From contig DATILI010000315.1 in the NCBI GenBank assembly GCA_035476635.1, positions 1 to 6,244 of the forward strand: DNA of 6,244 nt. The letters are read 5' to 3'. This DNA is from DATILI01 sp035476635. Its GTDB lineage: Bacteria; Pseudomonadota; Gammaproteobacteria; Burkholderiales; Burkholderiaceae_C. Positions 1-5,691 of this stretch are shown piece after piece. The notes beneath the pieces are model-generated. The model made no database searches, was not told where the DNA came from, and was given only the letters and a program-made list of their open reading frames with translations. The stretch's first letter is position 1, and the number at the start of each line of letters is the position of its first letter. The position numbers and the translations under genes are program-made.

Positions 1-159
1 CAGGCGGCCCAGGGTGTCGGTGGTGCCGCCGGCAGGAAACGGCACGAGGTAGGTGATGGCCTTGCCTGTGGGCCAACTGCCCTGGGCCAGGGCGGGTAGC
101 GAAATCAATGAGCTTGCGAGCGAGGCGGCTGCGGCCTGGACCAGGGTTCGGCGTTGCAT
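1..159 (-). CDS. Bug-family (TctC-like) periplasmic substrate-binding protein, N-terminal part
   Basis: Only the first 53 codons are in the window; the frame is open to the left edge. I translated it from the ATG at 159-157. Residues 1-25 look like a signal peptide: an Arg-Arg pair at residues 3-4, a hydrophobic stretch, and an ALA|Q cleavage site. The mature start reaches a LVPFPAGGTTDTLGRL stretch (38-53), the glycine-rich first ligand loop typical of Bug proteins, which bind small carboxylates in the periplasm. The context QRRTLVQ resembles a Tat signal, but it lacks the preferred Ser/Thr before and Phe after, so Sec export is equally possible. The start is supported by GGAGA six bases upstream. 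The gene lies 25 bases after the stop of another Bug gene and is probably co-transcribed with it. The two N-termini differ clearly, so this is not a recent duplication. Ligand unknown. Confidence 0.88.
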   Translation of the reverse strand, partial: MQRRTLVQAAAASLASSLISLPALAQGSWPTGKAITYLVPFPAGGTTDTLGRL

Positions 160-165
160 GGTTTG

Positions 166-170
166 TCTCC
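166..170 (-). promoter_or_regulatory. Shine-Dalgarno site of the second Bug gene
   Basis: On the minus strand the sequence reads GGAGACAAACCATG, placing GGAGA six bases before the ATG at 159-157. It fixes the start of a gene that is only partly in the window. Confidence 0.75.
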
Positions 171-184
171 GGAAAATGGGGTTT

Positions 185-1162
185 CTAGGGCTTGAGATTG
201 AGCTTGGCGATGAGTGCCTTGAAATACGCGTTTTCCTTGGCCAGGGTGTCCTTGAACACGCTGCCGTCGGTGTAGACGTAGCCCAGGTTCTGCTTGTCCA
301 TGACCTCGCGCATCAGCGGCTCGGCGGCGGTCTTGGCGGTAATCTCGCGCAGCCGGGCCATGACTTCCGGCGGTGTGTTCTTCGGTGCGCCGAGGCCGCG
401 CCAGGTACCGATGGAAAGATCGATGCCGCGCTCCTTGGCGGTGGGTATGTTCTCGAAGCCCTTCACGCGCTTGTCGGCCATGACCATCAGCACCTTGAGC
501 TTGCCCGATTGCACATGCGTGGTGACCTCGGCCGGGCTTACTGCCACCGCCTCGATGTGGCCGCCCAGCAGCGACAGCACAGCGGGCGCCGCGCCCTGAT
601 AGGGGATGTGGTTGAACTTGGCGCCGGTCTTGTCTTCCAGCGCCGCAGCGGCCAGGTGCCAGATGGAGCCGTTGCCCGAATTGCCCACGCGTACGTCGCC
701 CGGCGTTTTCTTCGCCGCAGCGAGAAACTCCTCGATCGTGTTCCAGGGCGAATCGGCCTTCACCGTGATGGCGGCGGGGTCGGCATTGAGCTGCGCAATC
801 GGCTGAAAGTCGTCGTAGTTGAACTTGGCCAGGCCCAGGTGGGGCAGGGTGAGCAGCTCCACCGTGAGCACCGCGAGCTTGTAGCCATCGGGCTTGGCGT
901 TGATCACTTCGGTCCAGCCGATCGCGCCACCGGCGCCGGGGCGGTTGATGATCACGATGCTCTGCGAGATGTGCTTGCGGCTGGCCTCGGAGAAGGCGCG
1001 CGCCAGGCCGTCGGTGCCACCGCCGGCCTGGTAGGGCACGAGCAGCTCGACCGTGTGGTTCGGGAAATCGGTTTGCGCGGCAGCGGGGGCGGCCAGGCCG
1101 AGCGAGAAGGCGGCTGCGGCCGAGAGCGTGGCCAGGTGGCGAAAGAAGAGGCTTGTTGTCAT
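185..1162 (-). CDS. Bug-family (TctC-like) tripartite tricarboxylate transporter substrate-binding protein
   Basis: A complete 325-residue protein, the usual length for the Bug family of periplasmic carboxylate-binding proteins. Residues 1-29 form a signal peptide ending APAAA|QTD. The mature part has the family landmarks: first ligand loop VPYQAGGGTDGLAR (42-55), NRPGAGGAIGW (73-83), GNSGNGSIWHL (160-170), and HIPYQGAAPAVLSLLGGHIE (185-204), the second carboxylate-binding loop and following helix. GGAGA eight bases upstream supports the ATG at 1162. The gene follows garD after a 127-base gap holding a palindromic repeat, and a second Bug gene starts 25 bases after its stop. No TctA or TctB membrane gene is in the window, so it may be an orphan receptor that borrows a distant permease or has a sensing role, as known for some Burkholderiales Bug proteins. 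A hexarate or related sugar acid is a guess from context only. Confidence 0.93.
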   Translation of the reverse strand: MTTSLFFRHLATLSAAAAFSLGLAAPAAAQTDFPNHTVELLVPYQAGGGTDGLARAFSEASRKHISQSIVIINRPGAGGAIGWTEVINAKPDGYKLAVLTVELLTLPHLGLAKFNYDDFQPIAQLNADPAAITVKADSPWNTIEEFLAAAKKTPGDVRVGNSGNGSIWHLAAAALEDKTGAKFNHIPYQGAAPAVLSLLGGHIEAVAVSPAEVTTHVQSGKLKVLMVMADKRVKGFENIPTAKERGIDLSIGTWRGLGAPKNTPPEVMARLREITAKTAAEPLMREVMDKQNLGYVYTDGSVFKDTLAKENAYFKALIAKLNLKP

Positions 1163-1170
1163 GCGTGTTG

Positions 1171-1175
1171 TCTCC
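1171..1175 (-). promoter_or_regulatory. Shine-Dalgarno site of the complete Bug gene
   Basis: The minus strand reads GGAGACAACACGCATG, with GGAGA eight bases before the ATG at 1162-1160. It supports this start and shows that the gene can be translated independently of garD. Confidence 0.72.
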
Positions 1176-1199
1176 GTGGGAGTTGAGGGGGCAGTCGGT

Positions 1200-1279
1200 T
1201 GTCATCCCGGGCTCGACCCGGGATCCACGCGGTGCTTGATCCACCGCTGAATGGATTGCGGGTCAAGCCCGCAATGACA
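1200..1279. repeat. Palindromic REP-like intergenic element with three hairpins
   Basis: Two 28-base arms, 1200-1227 and 1252-1279, are imperfect inverted repeats of each other (23 of 28 matches by hand). Each arm is itself a palindrome: CCCGGG-CTCGA-CCCGGG at 1206-1222 and TGCGGG-TCAAG-CCCGCA at 1257-1273. A third hairpin, GCGGTG-CTTGATC-CACCGC, lies at 1229-1247. TGTCAT (1200-1205) pairs with ATGACA (1274-1279) as an outer stem, so the whole can fold as a cloverleaf. It begins 10 bases after the garD stop. The motif type (GTCAT...CGGGCTTGACCCG...ATCCA) is a dispersed extragenic repeat I recognise from many proteobacterial genomes; in spurious reading frames it yields peptides such as VIAGLTRNP. 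No T-tract follows on the minus strand, so it is not a standard intrinsic terminator. It may protect the garD mRNA end or tune expression of the downstream genes. Confidence 0.85.
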
Positions 1280-1289
1280 GGGTTCTGGT

Positions 1290-2876
1290 TCATGTCACCG
1301 GCGCCGGATTGAACAGCACCAGCGCGTTGTGCAGCTTCCAGTGTTCGGCCCAGGTCTTCTTGCGGCCACTGGCCACATCGAGCATCAGGTGAAACAGCTC
1401 CCAGCCCACGTCTTCGATGCTGGCTGTGCCATCGGCAATGCGGCCGGCATTGACATCCATCAGGTCGTGCCAGCGCCGCGCGAGGTCGGAACGGGTGGCC
1501 ACCTTGATGACCGGGCATTCGGCCAGGCCATAGGGCGTCCCGCGGCCGGTGGTGAACACGTGCAGATTCATGCCCGCGGCCAGCTGCAGGGTGCCGCAGA
1601 TGAAATCGCTGGCGGGTGTGGCGGCGTAGACCAGGCCCTTCAGGCCTTTCAGTGTGAGCTTCTCGCCCGGCGCCAGCACCCCCGAGATCGGTGACGATCC
1701 GGACTTGACGATCGAGCCCATGGCCTTCTCGACGATGTTGGACAGGCCGCCCTTCTTGTTGCCTGGCGTGGTGTTGGCGCTGCGGTCCACGCTGCCGCGC
1801 TTCAGGTAGGCGTCGTACCAGGCCATCTCGCGGATCATGGCTTCGGCCACTTCGGGCGTGCTGGCGCGCGAGGTCAGCTGGTCGATGCCGTCGCGCACCT
1901 CGGTGGTCTCGGAAAACATCACGCTGGCGCCGGCGCGCACCAACAAGTCGGTGCAGAAGCCGACGGCCGGGTTGGCGGTCACGCCCGAGAACGCATCGCT
2001 GCCACCGCACTGCACGCCGACCACCAGTTCACTGGCCGGCACGGTTTCGCGCCGGCGCGCGTCCAGGCGTTCCAGGTGTTCCTCGGCCTGCACCATGATC
2101 GAATCGACCATCGACATGAAGCCGACGTGCGCGTCGTCCTGCAGGCACACCACGTCCAGCTTGCTCTCCGCGCTGGTGCCCACGTCGGCCACGTTGCGCT
2201 CGTCGACCAATGGAATCGAGCCGGGCGGCAACAGGCGCTCGGGCTGCAGCTTTTCGCAGCCCAGGCTCACCACCATGACCTCGCCGCCGAAGTTGGGGTT
2301 CAGGCTGATGTTGCGCAAGGTGCGGATCGGCACGACCGCATCGGGCGCATCGATGGCCACGCCGCAGCCGTAGCTGTGCTCCAGCGCCACCACGTCGTCG
2401 ACATTGGGAAACCTGGGGAGCAACTCGGCCTTGATGCGTTGCACCGCGAATTCGGTGACACCCGCCACGCATTGCACCGTCTGCGTGATGGCAAGGATGT
2501 TGCGCGTGCCCACCGAGCCATCGGGATTGCGAAAGCCCTCGAAGGTGTAGCCTTCAAGCGGCGCTTGCGGCGTGGGCTTGACGGTGGAGATCGGCAGGTT
2601 GTCGAGTTCACGCGCGTCAGGCATCCTGAGCAGACGCTCGTGCACCCAGCTGCCGGCCGCGATGTCTTTCAAGGCGTAGCCGATGATGACGTTGTAGCGC
2701 AGCACCGGTGCGCCCGTGCCCAGGTCTGACAGCGCCACCTTGTGGCCTTGCGGAACATGTTCGCGCAGGGTCAGCCCGGAAGGAAAGACGGTGCCGGCGG
2801 GCAGGCCGCCGTCGTTGGCCACGATGGCGACGTTGTCGCGCTCGTGCATGCGAATGGTGAGAGGCGCCTGCGACAT
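1290..2876 (-). CDS. garD: Galactarate dehydratase (L-threo-forming), GarD
   Basis: A 528-residue enzyme of the UxaA/GarD family. GarD removes water from galactarate (meso) to give 5-dehydro-4-deoxy-D-glucarate; the family is known to be iron-dependent and cytoplasmic. The N-terminal part (about 8-90), with HERDNVAIVANDGGLPAG and VPQGHKVAL, is the SAF-like domain. The large catalytic part follows, with HSYGCGVAIDAP (167-178), GGEVMVVSLGCEKLQPERLL (197-216), GVQCGGSDAFSG (287-298), SANTTPGNKKGG (366-377) and FTTGRGTPYG (441-450). The C-terminus FNPAPVT matches what I remember of E. coli GarD (523 residues), favouring GarD over altronate dehydratase UxaA. I chose the ATG at 2876, two bases after the dctM stop. 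An in-frame GTG at 2909 would add 11 residues (VAADPGAEQVA) and overlap dctM. The Shine-Dalgarno site is weak, suggesting translational coupling to dctM. Altronate or another aldarate as substrate is possible but less likely. Confidence 0.94.
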   Translation of the reverse strand: MSQAPLTIRMHERDNVAIVANDGGLPAGTVFPSGLTLREHVPQGHKVALSDLGTGAPVLRYNVIIGYALKDIAAGSWVHERLLRMPDARELDNLPISTVKPTPQAPLEGYTFEGFRNPDGSVGTRNILAITQTVQCVAGVTEFAVQRIKAELLPRFPNVDDVVALEHSYGCGVAIDAPDAVVPIRTLRNISLNPNFGGEVMVVSLGCEKLQPERLLPPGSIPLVDERNVADVGTSAESKLDVVCLQDDAHVGFMSMVDSIMVQAEEHLERLDARRRETVPASELVVGVQCGGSDAFSGVTANPAVGFCTDLLVRAGASVMFSETTEVRDGIDQLTSRASTPEVAEAMIREMAWYDAYLKRGSVDRSANTTPGNKKGGLSNIVEKAMGSIVKSGSSPISGVLAPGEKLTLKGLKGLVYAATPASDFICGTLQLAAGMNLHVFTTGRGTPYGLAECPVIKVATRSDLARRWHDLMDVNAGRIADGTASIEDVGWELFHLMLDVASGRKKTWAEHWKLHNALVLFNPAPVT

Positions 2877-2878
2877 GG

Positions 2879-4174
2879 CTACTTGCTCAGCACCAGGGTC
2901 GGCAGCCACATCGAGAATGCCGGCACGTAGGTCACGAGCAGCAGTGCCGCGATCAGCGCGCCGTAGAACGGCCAGATCGTGCGCATGACTTCACCGACCG
3001 ATATGCCCCCGATCGCGCAGCCGACAAACTGGGTGGTTCCCACTGGCGGCGTGTTCAGGCCCAGCGCGCAGTTGATCAGCATCATGACGCCGAACTGCGT
3101 CGGGTCCATGCCGTAGTGCTGGCAGATCGGCAGGAAGATCGGCGTGCAGATCAGGATGGTGGCCGCCATGTCCAGGAAGGTGCCGAGCAGGAACAGCAGC
3201 ACATTGACCATCAGGAAAATCAGCCACGGCGTCTGCGTCACGGAGCTCATCAGCGCGCCGGTTTTTTGTGGCACTTCATACAGTGCCATGAAGTAGCCGA
3301 AGGCCGCAGAAATTCCGATCAGGAGCAACACCACACCGGTGGTCTTGCAGGCCTTGGCACAGGCCTTGATGAAATGGTCCCACGAGAGCGAGCGGTAGAC
3401 GAATGTCGTGACCACAAGTGCCCACAGCACCGCCGTGGCGGCCGATTCGGTGGCGGTGAACACGCCCGAAAGAATGCCCGCCAGGATGATCACGATAACG
3501 AGCAGGCCGGGCATTGCGGCGGCAAAGCTGCGCGCCACCTCATACCAGCCCACGAAGGCGCCGCGTGTGGGGTAGCCGCGCTTGACGGCGACAAAGTAGG
3601 CGGCGGCCAGGTTGCACAGCGTCAGGATCAAGGCCGGGATCAGGCACGCGACGATCAAGCCGAGCACGCTGACCGAGGCGATGCCCGTAGTGGCCAGCGT
3701 GAAGATGATGATGTTGTGCGAGGTTGGCATCAGCGCGCCGACCAGGGAGGCATGCGTGGTCACGTTCACCGCGTAGTCGGCGTGGTAGCCCTCCTTTTTC
3801 ATCAAGGGGATCATCACCGAGCCCATCGCCGACACATCGGCCAGCGGTGAGCCGGCCACGCCGCCGAACAAGGTGCAGCCCACCACGTTGCTCATGCCCA
3901 GGCCGCCGCGCACGTGGCCCACGAGGCTGTTGGCGAAGCGCACGATGCGGTCGGCGATGCCGCCATACAGCATCAGCTCGCCGGCGAAGATGAAGAACGG
4001 AATGGCCAGGAAGGAAAACACCTGCATGCCGCCCACCATCTTCTGGAACACCACCGCCTCGGGCAGCCCGGCATAGAGGATGGTGGCGACGGAGGACAGG
4101 CCGATGGAGAACGCGACGGGAACGCCAAGAATCAGGAGGCCGATGAAACTCAGGGCCAATACAGTCAGTTCCAT
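2879..4174 (-). CDS. dctM: TRAP transporter large permease subunit, DctM family
   Basis: A 431-residue, highly hydrophobic protein of the normal DctM length with about a dozen predicted membrane segments by eye. It forms the ion-coupled transport channel of the TRAP system in the inner membrane, together with DctQ. Family landmarks are GELMLYGGIADRIVRFANSL (65-84), GGVAGSPLADVSAMGSVMIP (104-123), GVFTATESAATAVLWAL (237-253), LGTFLDMAATILICTPIFLP (330-349) and LNTPPVGTTQFVG (373-385). The ATG at 4174 lies inside the end of dctQ, overlapping it by 10 bases, so the two are probably translationally coupled; AGAGG about 10 bases upstream could serve as ribosome binding site. Its TAG stop is followed after two bases by garD. 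The family is well recognised; the transported acid cannot be read from this subunit. Confidence 0.96.
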   Translation of the reverse strand: MELTVLALSFIGLLILGVPVAFSIGLSSVATILYAGLPEAVVFQKMVGGMQVFSFLAIPFFIFAGELMLYGGIADRIVRFANSLVGHVRGGLGMSNVVGCTLFGGVAGSPLADVSAMGSVMIPLMKKEGYHADYAVNVTTHASLVGALMPTSHNIIIFTLATTGIASVSVLGLIVACLIPALILTLCNLAAAYFVAVKRGYPTRGAFVGWYEVARSFAAAMPGLLVIVIILAGILSGVFTATESAATAVLWALVVTTFVYRSLSWDHFIKACAKACKTTGVVLLLIGISAAFGYFMALYEVPQKTGALMSSVTQTPWLIFLMVNVLLFLLGTFLDMAATILICTPIFLPICQHYGMDPTQFGVMMLINCALGLNTPPVGTTQFVGCAIGGISVGEVMRTIWPFYGALIAALLLVTYVPAFSMWLPTLVLSK

Positions 4175-4689
4175 GCGGGTTCGACCTCTTTGCCCTGCAG
4201 CAGGGCGATGATGTGTTCAATGGAAAACAGCACGATCAGCGCGCCGGCCACGACCAGCGGTGCATAGTCCGCGCCTTCGGGCACGCCCAGCATGGGCTTC
4301 TTTTCGTTCCACTTCAGCGTGGCCCAGAGCCAGCCGCTCTTGGCCATGAGGAAGCCGAACAGGGCGACCAGCAGATGGATCACGATCTCGATCTTCAGCC
4401 GCCAGCTTTCCGGCAACAGCGACACCAGCGATTCCAGGCCGATGTGGCCGGCATCGCGCACGCCCACGGCCACGCCCAGCGCGGTCATGTAGAGCACCAG
4501 GAGCAAGGCCAGGGCCTCGGCCCAGGTCGGGGTGTCGTTCAGCACATAGCGCCCGACCACCTGCCACTGCACGCAGACGATGACGCCCAGGAGCAGCACG
4601 ATGGCAAGCATCAGGCTGAGCTTGGACAGGCCCGCGCAGATCCGCGTGAACAGCGAATGCGGTGGCGAAGGTGGACGGGGCAGCGGCAT
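4165..4689 (-). CDS. dctQ: TRAP transporter small permease subunit, DctQ family
   Basis: A 174-residue membrane protein with four hydrophobic segments at about 22-42, 58-76, 100-121 and 142-164, the standard DctQ layout. Between segments 1 and 2 it has the family pattern QVVGRYVLNDTPTWAEAL (43-60), and after segment 2 the VGVRDAGHIGLE stretch (75-86). It partners DctM in the inner membrane. A proline-rich N-terminus (MPLPRPPSPP) precedes the first segment. The ATG follows the dctP TAA directly (TAAATG) with no spacer, which indicates coupled translation; AGGA about 10 bases upstream inside dctP is the best ribosome binding site. A later start is not excluded because the first 12 residues carry no conserved motif. 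Confidence 0.94.
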   Translation of the reverse strand: MPLPRPPSPPHSLFTRICAGLSKLSLMLAIVLLLGVIVCVQWQVVGRYVLNDTPTWAEALALLLVLYMTALGVAVGVRDAGHIGLESLVSLLPESWRLKIEIVIHLLVALFGFLMAKSGWLWATLKWNEKKPMLGVPEGADYAPLVVAGALIVLFSIEHIIALLQGKEVEPAWN

Positions 4690-5655
4690 TTACTTGGTGT
4701 CCTGCACGGCCTTGACCATGCGCTTGAGGTCTGGTGTGTTCATGAACTTGTCGTAGACCGGGCCCATGGCTTTCTGGAACGAGGCCTTGTCGACCTCAAC
4801 GATTTCGGCGCCGCCGGCCTTGACTACCGCCATCGACTTGGCTTCCTGCTCGTCCCACTTCTTGCGCTGGAAAGCCACCGAGTCCTTGGCCGCCTTGCGG
4901 ATGGCGTCCTGCTCGGCCTTGGGCAGCTTGTCGAAGACCATCTTGCTCATCAACAGCATCTCGGGTGCCATCGAATGCTCGGTCTTGCTGTAGAACTTCA
5001 CGGCCTCGTAGTGCTTGAAGCCGTCGTACGAAGGAATGTTGTTTTCCGCCGCGTCGATCAAGCCGGTCTTCAGGCCGGTGTAGACCTCGCCGATCGGCAT
5101 CGGCGTGGCGTTCGCGCCCATGGCGCTGACCAGCGCAACCCACAGGTCGGACTGCTGCACGCGGATCTTCATGCCCTTGGCATCGGCCAGGCCCTTCACG
5201 GCCTTCTTGCCGTAGATCGAGCGCGCGCCGGAGTCATAGAAGGCCAGGCCGACAAAGCCGTACTGCTCGCAGTCCTTCAGGATCTCCTCGCCCACCGGGC
5301 CGTCGAGCACCTTGCGCATGTGATCGACCGAGTGGAACAGGAAGGGCATGGTCGGTACCTGCGTCTTGACGCAGATCGCGTTCATCGGACTGATGTTCAC
5401 GCGCGTCAGGTCCAGCGCGCCGATCTTGGTCTGGTCGATGGTTTCTTTTTCAGTACCCAGGGCGCCTTTGTTGAACACCTTGATCGTGTGCTTGCCGTTG
5501 GTGGCCTTGTTGAGCAGTTCGCTCATGTACTTGACGGCGGCGACCGTGGGGTAGTCGTCGCTGTTGTGCACATCGGACGAGCGAAACTCCGTGGCATGTG
5601 CGGCGCAGGCCAGCAAGGCGCATGCGGTGGCGACGAAAGTTGTCTTCAGTTTCAT
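4690..5655 (-). CDS. dctP: TRAP transporter periplasmic substrate-binding protein, DctP family, predicted for hexuronate or hexarate
   Basis: A 321-residue secreted binding protein of normal DctP length. Residues 1-21 form a signal peptide ending AHA|TEF. GMKIRVQQSDLW (161-172) holds the conserved Arg165, which in this family makes the salt bridge to the ligand carboxylate. GEVYTGLKTGLIDAAENN (189-206) is the typical following stretch with the ligand-contacting Asn pair. The stretch 64-88 (begins GALGTEKETIDQTKIGALDL) resembles TRAP receptors known to bind glucuronate and galacturonate in relatives such as Polaromonas; that recollection, plus the lactonase and garD on either side, points to a hexuronate or hexarate ligand. 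The start has a strong AAGGAGA site four bases upstream. The gene starts 36 bases after the lactonase stop and abuts dctQ. The family is certain, the ligand inferred. Confidence 0.94.
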   Translation of the reverse strand: MKLKTTFVATACALLACAAHATEFRSSDVHNSDDYPTVAAVKYMSELLNKATNGKHTIKVFNKGALGTEKETIDQTKIGALDLTRVNISPMNAICVKTQVPTMPFLFHSVDHMRKVLDGPVGEEILKDCEQYGFVGLAFYDSGARSIYGKKAVKGLADAKGMKIRVQQSDLWVALVSAMGANATPMPIGEVYTGLKTGLIDAAENNIPSYDGFKHYEAVKFYSKTEHSMAPEMLLMSKMVFDKLPKAEQDAIRKAAKDSVAFQRKKWDEQEAKSMAVVKAGGAEIVEVDKASFQKAMGPVYDKFMNTPDLKRMVKAVQDTK

Positions 5656-5659
5656 GGTG

Positions 5660-5666
5660 TCTCCTT
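5660..5666 (-). promoter_or_regulatory. Strong Shine-Dalgarno site of dctP
   Basis: The minus strand reads AAGGAGACACCATG, a near-perfect anti-16S match just before the dctP ATG at 5655-5653. It is the strongest ribosome binding site in the window and fits the high demand for the periplasmic receptor compared with its membrane subunits. Confidence 0.8.
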
Positions 5667-5691
5667 CACGGTGGTTGTAGAACAGGTTGTC

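Noticed and set aside
53..1186. A 377-codon open frame on the plus strand opposite the Bug genes
   Set aside because: It lies fully antisense to two clear Bug-family genes, has a composition typical of a mirrored high-GC frame (Arg, Gly, His, Val rich), and shows no recognisable domain.
105..1244. A 379-codon minus-strand frame overlapping the complete Bug gene in another frame
   Set aside because: It is an Arg/Gly/His-rich off-frame reading of the Bug gene. Its first residues (RGSRVEPGMT) are the typical translation of the palindromic repeat, not a protein N-terminus.
1200..1279. Intrinsic terminator after garD
   Set aside because: Hairpins are present but no T-tract follows on the minus strand, and the element matches a dispersed palindromic repeat instead.
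1163..1289. A promoter for the Bug genes
   Set aside because: TTGACC occurs in the repeat on the minus strand, but no convincing -10 box is found at the expected distance, and the match belongs to the repeat consensus.
1159..2010. A 283-codon minus-strand frame running through the garD end and the intergenic repeat
   Set aside because: It is an off-frame reading of garD, and its tail (VIAGLTRNP and PGRARDDN) again comes from the repeat element.
2877..2909. Upstream GTG start for garD adding 11 residues
   Set aside because: It would overlap dctM by 31 bases and add a non-conserved extension. The ATG at 2876 fits the family N-terminus, although the weak ribosome binding site leaves some doubt.
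3116..3850. A 244-codon plus-strand frame opposite dctM
   Set aside because: It is a His/Gln/Asp-rich mirror of a membrane protein gene, without domain or plausible start, and dctM is unambiguous.
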